A stretch of DNA of 64,000 nt from JAAYCU01 sp964401335 (GCA_964401335.1 CAYNYK010000003.1:1-64000); one strand, 5' to 3'. Counted from the first letter of the stretch, positions 25,858 through 36,129 are shown. Made by a program: numbers and translations. Notes: generated by a model from the letters alone, not told the origin.

Positions 25858-27621
25858 TCATTCCCATTTGTTGACGTCGAAGATGGTGTCCTTCGCGCCT
25901 TCGGCGCGCATCAGAATGGAATAAACACTGATGCCCAAAGAACGGGGGTCACGGGATTCGGGGAATACTTTTTGGGGTACCCATTCGCGGCAACGTAGTT
26001 CCAAGATCACCTTATCCGACGAGGAGGGGGGCAGTTGAGCTTTCAATACGGTGGAGCCTTTGGGCAACTCCGCGATCCGCCGGCCTTCAAGGAAGAGTCC
26101 CGCGTCGGGTGATTCGGCCTGTTGGGGGACGTTTAACTGGATGCTGATCTCGTACGGCCGGCCGGGGACCACGGGAAGGATCATTTGCGAACTCGCTTTG
26201 GACCAGCGCATGGTTACTTCCGCATCCTTGCCGATCCGTTCCCGATCATACCAGCCATGCAGGAACGGCCCGTCGCCGATGGCGCCAACCTGGATGCGAT
26301 AATGCGACTTGGCTTCGACGCTCATTTCCATAGGCTGCTCGTTAGCCGACATTTGCACGCGATTACCCGCATGATTCTCGACGCAAAAGCCGTCGCCGGC
26401 CTGATTGGCGGTAAGAATGGCCGAGCGGACCTGTGGGCCGACCTGAACATTCAGGCCGTGGCGCGTGAACGTGCAGCCTTGCACGATGGCCTTTCCCGCG
26501 TCGAGTTGAATGGCTGGCGAACCTTCGCCGCGATTGTCCCAGTCCACGAAGGTGCAGGCGCTGGCGGTGAACTGGCCCTCGGGGCTGCGCATCCAGACGC
26601 AACGGTCGATTGGACCCCAGAAGGAGCAGTTGACCAGGCTTACTTTCCCTTCCATCTCCGGACCGATTTCGAGGCAAACCGAATCGGTGCTGCTCCAGCG
26701 GCCTACAAATTCCCCGTTGGTGATGAGCAACCCGGGCGCTTGGGCCTGCTCAACAAGCACGGCCCGGCGACACGAGTCGGCCCCCAGGCCTAGAAAGTTG
26801 CCGTTCGTGCTGCCGGCTTTCGTCTTGGAAAACTTGTACCCCACGCCGTAACCAAAACAGAAGGTGTTGAAAACGTAGTGCCAATCGGTGCGACCTAATT
26901 CAAAAGCCACTCCCTGTGTATTGACCCATTTGCAGTACGGATCCTCGGGATTGTAGATCACACCAAAAGGCCAGAAGTGGATGTTCTCGATGTGGCCGAT
27001 GTCCATGCACTCGTCCACGTAGATGCCGCATTTGCTGGGGTAGCCGGTGACGTTGCGAACCAGGTGCCGATGCGCGCGGAACAACCTGATGGCAATGTAG
27101 GGGTTGAGCAGGCAACAATTTTCAATCGCGACATTCAGCGTATCGACCGATTCCACGCAGGGCGGATACGGCACGGGAGGCACGTCGGACGGCTTCCACT
27201 CCGGGTAAGCCACCACCACTCCGGAGACGGCGGAGTTCCGACCGGCCAGGCGAATAAAGGGAGGGCCGTCCTCGGAACCTCGACCGGCATAGGCCAGGAG
27301 CATGGTGCCATCCGGTTTCGCGTTTCTGTCCCAAGCGGTCGGCGGTACCCGATAGGTGCCCTGAAGCGTCACCCCCGCGGGAATGGAAAGCGTGCCGTCC
27401 AGCCGGTATCGCCCCGAGGGAACCTCGACGATACCGCCGCCGGCCTCACCGGCCAGGTCCAGAGCTTTCTGGAACACCGCCGTATTGTCCGTTTTGCCGT
27501 CGGCGACCGCGCCCATCTCGGTCACGTTCCAGCGCACCCGTAGTGAACTATCCATCGGCCGCGTGGTCGGTTCCGTGTTGAGCATTGAGATCGCGGCCAT
27601 GAACATCACGGTGGTCAGCAT
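25858..27621 (-). CDS. Secreted right-handed beta-helix protein (pectate-lyase-3-like)
   Basis: This is an exported 587-residue protein. After a short leader it opens with VTEMGAVADGKTDNTAVFQKALDLAGEAGGGIVEVPSG, the signature start of the pectate-lyase-3/GH28-like beta-helix superfamily. The core to about residue 410 shows repeated beta-strand coils with asparagine-rich turns. The C-terminal ~170 residues look like a beta-sandwich with VTMRWSKASSQMILPVVPGRPYEISIQL. Members are lyases, hydrolases or epimerases on polysaccharides; the exact reaction cannot be read here. Its 5' end faces the large glycosidase-like gene across a 350-base divergent region. Confidence 0.82.
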   Translation of the reverse strand: MLTTVMFMAAISMLNTEPTTRPMDSSLRVRWNVTEMGAVADGKTDNTAVFQKALDLAGEAGGGIVEVPSGRYRLDGTLSIPAGVTLQGTYRVPPTAWDRNAKPDGTMLLAYAGRGSEDGPPFIRLAGRNSAVSGVVVAYPEWKPSDVPPVPYPPCVESVDTLNVAIENCCLLNPYIAIRLFRAHRHLVRNVTGYPSKCGIYVDECMDIGHIENIHFWPFGVIYNPEDPYCKWVNTQGVAFELGRTDWHYVFNTFCFGYGVGYKFSKTKAGSTNGNFLGLGADSCRRAVLVEQAQAPGLLITNGEFVGRWSSTDSVCLEIGPEMEGKVSLVNCSFWGPIDRCVWMRSPEGQFTASACTFVDWDNRGEGSPAIQLDAGKAIVQGCTFTRHGLNVQVGPQVRSAILTANQAGDGFCVENHAGNRVQMSANEQPMEMSVEAKSHYRIQVGAIGDGPFLHGWYDRERIGKDAEVTMRWSKASSQMILPVVPGRPYEISIQLNVPQQAESPDAGLFLEGRRIAELPKGSTVLKAQLPPSSSDKVILELRCREWVPQKVFPESRDPRSLGISVYSILMRAEGAKDTIFDVNKWE

Positions 27622-27975
27622 GGTTGACGCTCCTTGGTATTTTGAACCCGGGTCGTCAGCCTATCAGACGAAAGATTTGCACGCAACTCGTAACGGCATC
27701 GCCATCGTTATCCGTATGTTTTAATGTTTTTTTTGACGAGGTCGGCAGCATGTTATATGCTCTTTATCGTCTTATTAACCGGTGGAGCGATAAGGCGTGC
27801 AATAAAGCCAGCCGTTTAGGTATTGGGTATGAGGTTGATACCGCAGGTTTGCGTATCCTTGTCTAGCTTCGGACTCGCGCACCGGTTGCAGATTCCTCCG
27901 TAAACGGCAACCGAGGAAGGTCCATTATCAAAGATTCAGACCATGCCTTTCCAAGTCGGCACGGAAAGAGAGCTT
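27622..27975. other. Divergent promoter region in the polysaccharide locus
   Basis: There is no gene here. TTGACG (27733-27738) followed after 17 bases by TATGCT (27756-27761) could be a plus-strand promoter. It overlaps AGCATGTTATATGCT, a short imperfect palindrome that might be an operator. The support is motif-level only. Confidence 0.3.
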
Positions 27976-30900
27976 ATGTTGAACAGATACATGACTCACC
28001 ACCGTTCGTCTATGACTGTTTGTGGCGTATTGGGCTTCATCCTGCTTTCCGGATCGTCTTATGGTGAAGATGGGTCCGGCAGCGTGCGGGTGACACCCGA
28101 GGCCGTTGTCCTGAGGCAAGGGAATCTCTGTTTGCCGGTGAGCCTCGTTTGTCCAACGTTCACGGTCGACGGGACCGAGAGGGGTGGCAAGGGATGCGCC
28201 ATCGACACAAACCGAACGATAGAGTCCGGGCAGATGCTGGAGTTGCCTTGCGAACCGATTGTTTTCGCTGACCAGAGTCGTCTGGAGGTCAAACTATGTT
28301 TGCTCTGGTCGGCCGACGAGCAGGTGTTGCGCAAATGGGCGGTCTATTGTCTGAAAGGGACTATCGATACCAAGCTGGTGAGCAGGGTTGTGTTGGAAGA
28401 CCTGGACACGAAGGCGGCCGGATTGCGCCTACTCCCGGAACAGCCGGTGGATACGGATGAAGTTCAGAGTCGACCTGTTTTTCTGGAGGGTTTTTGGACG
28501 GGGATCGAATATCCCGTGGCCCGGTGCCGAGTGGAGAACGGGCGGGTCATTCTCATGCATCGGCCGGGGTTAAGGATGCAACCGGACACCTGGTACGAAA
28601 CGCGTAAGGCGGTCTATGGCATGAGCGTTCCCGGAACGGAAAGGGAGAGTTTCAAACGATATATCGAGGCCCATCGGCCCGAGCCTAAGGGTATCCACCA
28701 TTTCATCTATAATCCGTTCTGGAGTACGCCAACCATGCCGTCTCAGGACCATATCCTTGAGATCATGCGGACGATCGGGGAGAAATTGTATAGGCCGCAT
28801 GGGGTGACCTTCGATTCCTACGGTCTTACCGTTTTCACCACAAATCCCCAGAGCGTCTGGGAAGTGGATACGAAGAGATTTCCCCGGGGCCTAACCGATC
28901 TGCAGCAGGCGTGCAGCGATATCGGCTCGCACCTGGACATATTCCTGTCGCCGAGCAGCGTGTATCCGCCCGCGATGGATCCCGATTGGGCGACAGAGCA
29001 GGGCTACGAGACTTTCACGTACGGATCGAGAAAGGCCCTTTGTCTGGCGGGCAAGCGTTACCAGAGCCAGACCAAGCGGGCGATCGTGGATATGGTACGC
29101 CGCTACGAGGCGAATCACGTTTTTGTTGACGGCTATCTGTTCACATGTCCGGCGAGCGGTCACGGCCACGAACCGGGTATCTTGTCCGGTGAAGCGGTGG
29201 CCGACGGCCTGATCGACATTCTACGGGCCCTGCGTGAAGCGTCACCGAACGTGTGGCTGGCGCCCACGTGTTTTACATGGAATGCAAGTCCATGGTGGAG
29301 TTTTTACGTTCATTCGGTGATCGGTACCTATGGTGACGACTCTCCATACGGGCGGGTTCCGTCACCCCTCTACCGGGAGAGCTACACCTCCGCCCGTGAC
29401 TATTTCAACTTGCAAGGAGCGTATTGGCTGGTCACGCCCATCGCGGCGACGGAATCATTCGGCATCATCCAGCAGAGCGATTATCCGTTCCTTAACGACG
29501 CCGTGACTGACATCCTGCGCGGAAACATGGAGCAACACTGTGCGATCAATCCGACGTATATGACCGATCGTCGGTGGAAGCAGCTTGCTTTGCTGATGAA
29601 GTGGGCACGTGGGAACGCAGATATTTTGCAGGTCACCGAACCGTTATTGCCTTGTTCCTGGCAAAACGGGAAGTGTCCGAAGGTCGTCAATAGCGGCGTA
29701 ATGCCCAGAGAACCGTACGGCTATGCCCACTGGCGCGACGGTGTCGGAATGGTTGCGTTGCGGAACCCCTGGATCGAGCCGCGGACATACTCTGTAAGGT
29801 TGCCTGTTGATCCCAAACCGTCCGCCGACACGGTGGAGTTGTCGGTGGTAAGTATCTACCCTGAAGCGCGCGTCTATGGAGAAGCCCTGAAGCCCGGTGA
29901 CACGTTAGCTGTACAGCTGGCCCCCTATGAAACGGTGGTATTGTCCGTTGGCCGGAGCGAGGCCCCCGCGAACATTCCTCCTGCATCTCAGGCCGTCTGC
30001 CGCCAGGTAAACGTCAAGGTACTCAAGAGCGAAGTAGGCCTCGAGAAATTCGTGGGTGACGGGTCTGTTCTCGAAGCGGATTCGACGTGTCTGGCGGGAG
30101 AGGCGGACACGGCTATTCGCGTGGGTCTGGATGCGGAGGTGAGCGTCGATGCCCCGGAGGCCGATCTGCTGATTCTGATCGAAGACAACGAGGCGCCCAT
30201 TGATCCGGTGTGCCGGGTACGCATCGACGGGAAGGAGGCGACCTTTTCGAGTTGCGGATCCGAGACCGGCTGGGCTGCAACCGTGTTGCCCAAGCCGGAG
30301 CGGTGGCTCTTTTTGTCGTCGCCCCTGCCCAAGGGGACAAGCCTGGTCAACTTGGATCTTCTGACGCGCGGCGGTAGTCCCGTGGTATCGGCTTGGGTGT
30401 GGGCCAGGAAGGCCGGGATCGATGACGGTACCGGTTTACCCAATGCCCTGCCTCAGCCCGAGGTGATATCGCTGGACGGAGCCAACCTGTTAAAACCGGT
30501 GGATGAGAAGATTGCGGCCCAGGCAACAAGGACGGTGGCACGGCCGTTTGAACGCATCGACGGCATCTTTTTGGATGCATTGGATCCGTCGCTGGTGCGC
30601 GCGGTTTCGGGTGGATTTCAAAAGAATGTCAACGCCGCACAAGCGCCACTGATCATTGCCGGTCGACGCTATTGGAGGGGGCTCGGTGTCCAGGGCATGT
30701 CCAAACTGGAAGTCTCATTAGAAGGTACGTATCATCGTTTTCAGGCTTGGGCCGGCCTCGACAGCCTGAACATGGCTAATTATATGGACAGGTCGGCAGT
30801 GACCTTCGAGGTTTGGGTTGACGGGCGAAAGTGGTGGGAATCCGCGGTGGTTAGGAATGTCGACCCGCCCGGTCTGCCCATCTGGGTGGATGTCGATATT

Positions 30901-31002
30901 ACCGGAGCCAAGACGTTGGAACTCGTGGTAATCGTCCAAGATACCCATGGGCATCTTGCCCAGAACTTCGCCGACTGGGCGGACGCGCGCTTGTTGCGAT
31001 AA
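27976..31002 (+). CDS. Large secreted glycosidase-like protein with C-terminal NPCBM domain
   Basis: This is an exported protein of about 1008 residues with a signal peptide (about 1-30, ending SSYG). The middle region (about 215-560) reads like a TIM-barrel glycosidase of the alpha-galactosidase (GH27/GH36/clan D) type: GVTFDSYGLTVFTTNPQSVWEVD, YEANHVFVDGYLF, WLAPTCFTWN. VFVDGY is a candidate catalytic strand. The last ~150 residues form an NPCBM-type carbohydrate-binding domain (GRRYWRGLGVQGMSKLEVSLEG to LELVVIVQDTHGHLAQNFADWADARL). ATG 27976 gives a cleaner signal peptide than 27943. Substrate not determined. Confidence 0.78.
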   Translation: MLNRYMTHHRSSMTVCGVLGFILLSGSSYGEDGSGSVRVTPEAVVLRQGNLCLPVSLVCPTFTVDGTERGGKGCAIDTNRTIESGQMLELPCEPIVFADQSRLEVKLCLLWSADEQVLRKWAVYCLKGTIDTKLVSRVVLEDLDTKAAGLRLLPEQPVDTDEVQSRPVFLEGFWTGIEYPVARCRVENGRVILMHRPGLRMQPDTWYETRKAVYGMSVPGTERESFKRYIEAHRPEPKGIHHFIYNPFWSTPTMPSQDHILEIMRTIGEKLYRPHGVTFDSYGLTVFTTNPQSVWEVDTKRFPRGLTDLQQACSDIGSHLDIFLSPSSVYPPAMDPDWATEQGYETFTYGSRKALCLAGKRYQSQTKRAIVDMVRRYEANHVFVDGYLFTCPASGHGHEPGILSGEAVADGLIDILRALREASPNVWLAPTCFTWNASPWWSFYVHSVIGTYGDDSPYGRVPSPLYRESYTSARDYFNLQGAYWLVTPIAATESFGIIQQSDYPFLNDAVTDILRGNMEQHCAINPTYMTDRRWKQLALLMKWARGNADILQVTEPLLPCSWQNGKCPKVVNSGVMPREPYGYAHWRDGVGMVALRNPWIEPRTYSVRLPVDPKPSADTVELSVVSIYPEARVYGEALKPGDTLAVQLAPYETVVLSVGRSEAPANIPPASQAVCRQVNVKVLKSEVGLEKFVGDGSVLEADSTCLAGEADTAIRVGLDAEVSVDAPEADLLILIEDNEAPIDPVCRVRIDGKEATFSSCGSETGWAATVLPKPERWLFLSSPLPKGTSLVNLDLLTRGGSPVVSAWVWARKAGIDDGTGLPNALPQPEVISLDGANLLKPVDEKIAAQATRTVARPFERIDGIFLDALDPSLVRAVSGGFQKNVNAAQAPLIIAGRRYWRGLGVQGMSKLEVSLEGTYHRFQAWAGLDSLNMANYMDRSAVTFEVWVDGRKWWESAVVRNVDPPGLPIWVDVDITGAKTLELVVIVQDTHGHLAQNFADWADARLLR

Positions 31003-31057
31003 GCTGGACAAGGTTTTAGACGCACGAGTCAATAACGGCCAGGTTATAGAGATTGGT

Positions 31058-31504
31058 TCACTTCGGCGAGCGATTCCAGATGTTATCGATCCGCACTCGA
31101 TCATAGCGGCTTAGCCACAGACCCGCGCAGCAGATGAGCACGTAGGTGTAGTTGTTCGCCGCCGTGTCAAATTGGCCCGCCACCGACATGCCGAACGCCA
31201 GCGAGGTCATGAACAAGGCCGTCAACACCCAGCCGGCTTTCAATCGAAACCCGCTGATCAGCCAGATGACGATCAGGGCTTCGACAAAAGGTGTGATAGA
31301 CCCGTGAAACGTGACGAGTTTCGCCGGCAGCCAGGTGTTCTCGAAAGTGCTCTGAAAATATTGGACGGTTTTTTGAATGGTCTCCATGCCGCCCTGAAGT
31401 TTGCGCACCGCGGCGGCCAGAAAGAGAGAACCGACCGCCAGTCGCAACACGATCGAAGCCCACTGGCCAGTGTCCCCCGGATTGAGTAATCGGTCATGAT
31501 GCAT
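31058..31504 (-). CDS. DoxX-family membrane protein
   Basis: This is a small inner-membrane protein (148 residues) with four hydrophobic helices, typical of the DoxX family: VLRLAVGSLFLAAAVRKLQGG, the region around SITPFVEALIVIWLISGF, AGWVLTALFMTSLAFGMSV and YTYVLICCAGLWLSRYDR. DoxX-like proteins are linked to respiratory or redox functions, but roles vary. The start ATG at 31504 has GAGGAGA upstream. It is convergent with the glycosidase-like gene and divergent from the symporter gene. Confidence 0.87.
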   Translation of the reverse strand: MHHDRLLNPGDTGQWASIVLRLAVGSLFLAAAVRKLQGGMETIQKTVQYFQSTFENTWLPAKLVTFHGSITPFVEALIVIWLISGFRLKAGWVLTALFMTSLAFGMSVAGQFDTAANNYTYVLICCAGLWLSRYDRVRIDNIWNRSPK

Positions 31505-31759
31505 GATAGGTCTCCTCAATAATCTTAGCTCTATTATAGCCTCTCACACAATGCAATGGACCGTACGAAAGGCGGTTATTCGCCGAATCTTGCGGCCGGG
31601 GCCGGGTCGGCTACAATTCCATCCCGACGATGAGTATTGGAAACGACTCGGAAGTATGGCCCCAACCCGCGGTGAAGATCAACCTTATGGGGTGGCTCTT
31701 CCAGCCTGAATCGCAGGGTCGCTGAATACTTTTACCCGTTGGATATTTTGGTTGAGCTC

Positions 31760-33520
31760 ATGCATCTACACCGGATTGATTTGGCCATCATCGCCGTTTA
31801 CCTGGTCTTCATGGCCCTGGTCGGGGTATGGGTACGCAAGCAGGCCACCAAAAAGCTCGACGCCTACTATCTCGCCGATCGCAACATCCCCTGGTGGATG
31901 CTCGGTCTTTCCGGCTGCTCCAGCTACATCGACATCGGCGGCACGATGGCCATGGTCGGTATCCTTTTCTACCTCGGCCTGAAGGCCATCTGGGTCACGC
32001 ATATCGTGTGGGGCTGGCTGATCATCTGCATTTACATGGCCTTTCAAGCCAAATACATCCGTCGTTCGGGCGTGATGACCTTCGCGGAATGGAACGAAAC
32101 CCGTTTCGGTTCGACCCCCGATGCCGATCTTGCCCGACTGGCCTCGGCGTTATTCCTGCTGGTACTGATGGTTTTCAATCTGATGTATGTGGCCGTCGGC
32201 ACCGGCAAATTCGCCGAGGAGTTCCTCCCCTTCGCCCGCTGGCAGTCGGTCCTTATCGTATTTGGCGTGGTCGGTGTCTATGTCACGCTCGGCGGCTTTT
32301 TCGGCGTGATTATCACCGACATGTTTCAGACCCTGTTGATCGCGGTGGGGGCGGTGGTCCTGACCGTCCTGGCCTTCCAGGCCGGGCAGGGTATTGACCT
32401 TCCTGCTCTCAAACCGGCGGAATGGAGTTCGCTGGCCCCCACATGGGGCTTGTGGGACGGATATCGTGAAACCGTGCCGGAAACCTATCAGCATTATGGT
32501 GCTTTTGGTCCGTTGCTGACGGCGGGGTTTCTCTGGGTGATCTTCCGTATTCTGGCCGGGCCGAACGTGTGGGATTTTCAGTTCTTCCTGACCACCCGCA
32601 GCGCCCGGCAAGCGTCGATGGCCGCCGGCCTGTGGACTGTCGGCTATACACTCCGCTGGTTCATCGCCTTGGCCTGTCTAATGCTCGGGTTGAGTTATTG
32701 TACCGAGCAGCCGATATTCGACGGCGAAAAAATCATGCCCCAAGTGATTAAAAACATGCCCGTCGGGATGCAGGGGATTTTTCTGGCGGTGCTGCTGGCC
32801 GCCCTGATGTCCACGCTCAGCGCGATGATCAACGTGACCAGCTCGGTCATCCTGAACGATTTTCTGAAACGTTATTGGGCTCGCGGGAAGACCGAGAAGC
32901 AACTGGTCCGCTGGGGCCAGGTGGCTTCCCTCGGGGTCATCTTGCTGGGTTACGCACTCAGCCTGAAATACAAGAACGTGGTCGACGCTTGGGAAGCGAT
33001 GCTCTTCAGCGTGGTCACGATGATTCTAGTGCCGGCCACCTTCCGTTGGCACTGGTGGCGGTTCAGCGCCCGAGCCTTCGTGGGCAGCATGTTTTCGACG
33101 TTTTTAGTGATCGCCTGTCAAAAAGTATTTTTCGGCGACTGGTCGATGAGTCGGACCCTGGCCATCGATGTTTCTCTAAGCCTGTTGCTCAGCCTTGTCT
33201 GGGGATGGTGCACGAACCCTACGGATATGAACATCCTGGTACGCTTTTATTCGAGGGTGAGACCCTTCGGTCGCTGGGGACCGGTGCGGGTGGAGGCCGT
33301 CCGGCGCGGGCTCGTGCCGCAAGGCGACAAGATGCCGATAATCGATGCGGCCAATGGCGTCATTACGATCTTTTTCCAGATTTCACTCGCCCTGATCCCC
33401 TGCTATATTTTCCTCAAGAACTGGCCGCGCGTAACCCTGTGGAGCGGAGTGTTTGTCGTTCTGGCGATTATTCTTTATTTCACCTGGTATCGTAACCTGC
33501 CCGCTGAGAACGAAGCTTGA
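31760..33520 (+). CDS. Sodium:solute symporter (SSS family)
   Basis: This is an inner-membrane Na+-coupled symporter of the SSS/SLC5 family, 586 residues with about 13 membrane helices. Family features are KKLDAYYLADRNIPWWMLGLSGCSSYIDIGGTM near the N-terminus, FGVIITDMFQTLLI and the signature-like AVLLAALMSTLSAMINVTSSVILNDF. The upstream frame begins with TTG at 31739, so ATG 31760 was chosen. It is followed after 27 bases by the alpha-mannosidase gene, suggesting uptake of a sugar released by the glycosidases. The solute is inferred from context only. Confidence 0.92.
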   Translation: MHLHRIDLAIIAVYLVFMALVGVWVRKQATKKLDAYYLADRNIPWWMLGLSGCSSYIDIGGTMAMVGILFYLGLKAIWVTHIVWGWLIICIYMAFQAKYIRRSGVMTFAEWNETRFGSTPDADLARLASALFLLVLMVFNLMYVAVGTGKFAEEFLPFARWQSVLIVFGVVGVYVTLGGFFGVIITDMFQTLLIAVGAVVLTVLAFQAGQGIDLPALKPAEWSSLAPTWGLWDGYRETVPETYQHYGAFGPLLTAGFLWVIFRILAGPNVWDFQFFLTTRSARQASMAAGLWTVGYTLRWFIALACLMLGLSYCTEQPIFDGEKIMPQVIKNMPVGMQGIFLAVLLAALMSTLSAMINVTSSVILNDFLKRYWARGKTEKQLVRWGQVASLGVILLGYALSLKYKNVVDAWEAMLFSVVTMILVPATFRWHWWRFSARAFVGSMFSTFLVIACQKVFFGDWSMSRTLAIDVSLSLLLSLVWGWCTNPTDMNILVRFYSRVRPFGRWGPVRVEAVRRGLVPQGDKMPIIDAANGVITIFFQISLALIPCYIFLKNWPRVTLWSGVFVVLAIILYFTWYRNLPAENEA

Positions 33521-33547
33521 CGAACGAGAGGTATTTACGAAACGATT

Positions 33548-35974
33548 ATGAAACGACCGACGATACATTTAATTTGCAACGCGCATCTGGACCCGGTTTG
33601 GCAATGGTCATGGGAGGAAGGCTGCGGGGAGGCCTTGTCCACCTTTGCGACGGCCGTGGACATTCTCCACGAAAACTCCGAGCTGATCTTCAACCACAAC
33701 GAAGCGGTGCTCTACCAATGGGTCCGCGAATACGATCCGGCACTGTTCCGGGAGATCCAGGCTCTGGTCGCCGCCGGCCGGTGGTGCATAAGCGGGGGCT
33801 GGTTCATTCAGCCGGACGTGAACATGCCCGACACCGAAGCGCTGATCCGGCACATTCTCGTGGGGAGGCGTTTTTTCCGCGAGCATTTCGGTGTCGAGCC
33901 GAAAGTGGCTTACAATTTCGATTCCTTCGGACATGGCGGCGGGTTACCCCAACTGCTCGCCCGTACCGGATACCGCATGTATATCCACATGCGCCCGCAT
34001 CAGGATCTGTTGCCGCTGCCGTCGGACCTTTACTGGTGGCGCGGTGTGGACGGTTCAAAGATCCTCGCCATGCGCATTGCTATCGGTTACTACCACACGG
34101 AACGTGACAACCTGGAACAGCGCATGGATGAGGGAGTCGAGCTGGCCTTGCGATTGAATCGGGACGTTCCGGTGTTCTGGGGGCTGGGTGATCACGGTGG
34201 CGGCCCGACCCGCGAGGATTTGCGGCGCATCGAGGATTACCGCCGACGCGAAACCCGCGTCGAGATCGTACATAGCACGACCGAGCGACTTTATGAAGCG
34301 TTGCAAGCGGCGGCCGCCGGCGCCCCTGTGATCGAGGGTGATCTGCAACGCATTTTCACCGGCTGCTATACATCGCTGGCCCGCATCAAACGTCAGGCGG
34401 TCAGGAGTCTCGGCCAGACGGTGCAGACCGAGGCGTTACGGGCGGCATCCTGGTGGCAGCTTGGTCAGCCCTATCCCGAGGAGCCATTGGCCGACGCTTG
34501 GCGCGATCATTTGTTCAATGATTTTCACGATATTTTGCCGGGTTCCTGCGTCGAATCCGCCGAACAGGACGCCTTGAAACTTTATGGTCGCGTCGAGGAA
34601 TCCGTCCGTCGTCTCCGTCTTGGCGCGGCAGCCGCCTTCAACGCCGGCCGGCGGGAAATTTGCCATGTACCGATGACCGTGCTCAACACTAACCCCGTCT
34701 GCCGGCAGGTTCCGGTGGAAGCCGAATGTATGCTCGATCTTCGTCCGAAGTGGACGGGTAAATGGTCTATGCGATTGTTTACGCTCGACGGCGTGGAAAT
34801 TCCCTGCCAGGAAGAGCAGGCGGAGCCTCTGCAACCTTATAACGGCTGGCGGCGCAAGATTGTTTTCATGGCCGACCTGCCGGCGCTGGGTGCCCGACAC
34901 TATAAGATAGAAATAGCCGAGGGTGAACGCGAAGCGATAGCCGCCCCGGCTTGCCTGCGACATTCGTTGGATCCCGCCAGCGGGCTGGTGACCAGTCTCA
35001 ATGCCGGTGGCGGGTGCGAGTGTTTGCGTGGACCGATGCTGCAACCGTTGGTGGTGAACGATACGGCCGACTCTTGGGGTTCGGACGCGATGAGCTATCG
35101 CGAAGTCGTCGGCCGCTTTGCCTGTGTGCCGGGCAGCGTCATGGTCCTCGAGCAAGGCCCGATCCGTACCATCACCGAATCGGTCCACCAATTCAACCAT
35201 AGCCGGATTGTGTTCCACACCATCGCCTACGCGCATTGGCCGGTATTGGAGTTTCGGCTGCGCATCAACTGGCAGGAGCCGTATCGCCGATTGAAGCTGG
35301 CGATTCCCACGGTCTTCGACAAGGATTGCATTCGTTGCGAGGTGCCGGGCGGAGCTATTGATCGACCCGCCGACGGACAAGAACACGTGCATCGCCGCTG
35401 GATTCTTCTTTCCGATTCGGTGCAAGGCAAGTCCACCGCTCTGGCCGTGGTCCACGACGGGTTGCACGGCTTTGATTTTCAGGACGGCGAAATCCGGCTC
35501 TCGGCGTTACGTTCGGCGGCCTACTGTCATGTGGCCGAGTTCAAAATCGACGAGCCGCCGGCTAGAAAATATATGGACCAGGGCATACACGAGATTCGCC
35601 TTCTGGTCACTGCCGGCGAGGCTAAGGATTTACAGGCCAAGGTCACCGGTCTGGCCGACTGGTTTAACATGCCCCCGGCAACTTATGCTCACTTGCCCAT
35701 TGGTCGTAACGCTTCGGCCGCGACTCCCCACGATTCCTCGCTGATATCCTGTCATCCGGAGAATATCAGGTTGCTGGCTTGCAAGCGTTCCTGGGACGGC
35801 CAGGCCCTCATTATCCGTCTCCAGGAAGTGGCGGGATGGCCCACTGAAGCCAATGTTCGTATTGCCGGGAACGCAAAACCAGGAAAATGGATGTTCAATA
35901 AATATGAAATTAAAACATTAAGGTTTGAACGCAATGAAATCTTCCGTGAGGTAGACTGGGTCTGCGAAACATAA
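33548..35974 (+). CDS. GH38 alpha-mannosidase
   Basis: This is a glycoside hydrolase family 38 enzyme (808 residues), a zinc-dependent retaining alpha-mannosidase that trims mannosyl residues. The catalytic domain starts directly at the N-terminus with HLICNAHLDPVW (zinc ligands H13 and D15), followed by GGWFIQPD (D90 is the probable nucleophile and zinc ligand) and YNFDSFGHGGGLPQLL. The helical middle domain and the C-terminal beta-sandwich (about residues 380-800) complete the normal architecture. No signal peptide is seen, so it is probably cytoplasmic, acting on oligosaccharides imported by the symporter encoded just upstream. Confidence 0.94.
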   Translation: MKRPTIHLICNAHLDPVWQWSWEEGCGEALSTFATAVDILHENSELIFNHNEAVLYQWVREYDPALFREIQALVAAGRWCISGGWFIQPDVNMPDTEALIRHILVGRRFFREHFGVEPKVAYNFDSFGHGGGLPQLLARTGYRMYIHMRPHQDLLPLPSDLYWWRGVDGSKILAMRIAIGYYHTERDNLEQRMDEGVELALRLNRDVPVFWGLGDHGGGPTREDLRRIEDYRRRETRVEIVHSTTERLYEALQAAAAGAPVIEGDLQRIFTGCYTSLARIKRQAVRSLGQTVQTEALRAASWWQLGQPYPEEPLADAWRDHLFNDFHDILPGSCVESAEQDALKLYGRVEESVRRLRLGAAAAFNAGRREICHVPMTVLNTNPVCRQVPVEAECMLDLRPKWTGKWSMRLFTLDGVEIPCQEEQAEPLQPYNGWRRKIVFMADLPALGARHYKIEIAEGEREAIAAPACLRHSLDPASGLVTSLNAGGGCECLRGPMLQPLVVNDTADSWGSDAMSYREVVGRFACVPGSVMVLEQGPIRTITESVHQFNHSRIVFHTIAYAHWPVLEFRLRINWQEPYRRLKLAIPTVFDKDCIRCEVPGGAIDRPADGQEHVHRRWILLSDSVQGKSTALAVVHDGLHGFDFQDGEIRLSALRSAAYCHVAEFKIDEPPARKYMDQGIHEIRLLVTAGEAKDLQAKVTGLADWFNMPPATYAHLPIGRNASAATPHDSSLISCHPENIRLLACKRSWDGQALIIRLQEVAGWPTEANVRIAGNAKPGKWMFNKYEIKTLRFERNEIFREVDWVCET

Positions 35975-36000
35975 AAACCAGCCCCCTTTTGCCTGGTTTT
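35974..36000 (+). terminator. Hairpin after the alpha-mannosidase gene
   Basis: AAAACCAG (35974-35981) pairs with CTGGTTTT (35993-36000), the descending arm being itself U-rich. It lies at the stop codon of the mannosidase. The stem is short, so terminator function is only likely. Confidence 0.45.
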
Positions 36001-36100
36001 CGTCAATGAAAAGCCATGACGGGTTGGCCGCGTTACTTATAAATCGCGACGAGGGCGACCACCTGCTGCCGAAAAGGGCGAAAAAAACGCCCATGCCCCC

Positions 36101-36129
36101 TTGCATGACGTTGCCGTTCGGGCTATATT
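36101..36129 (+). promoter_or_regulatory. Candidate promoter for rpsO
   Basis: TTGCAT (36101-36106), 17 bases, then TATATT (36124-36129), about 100 bases upstream of the rpsO start. Good spacing and a fair consensus match. Confidence 0.45.
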
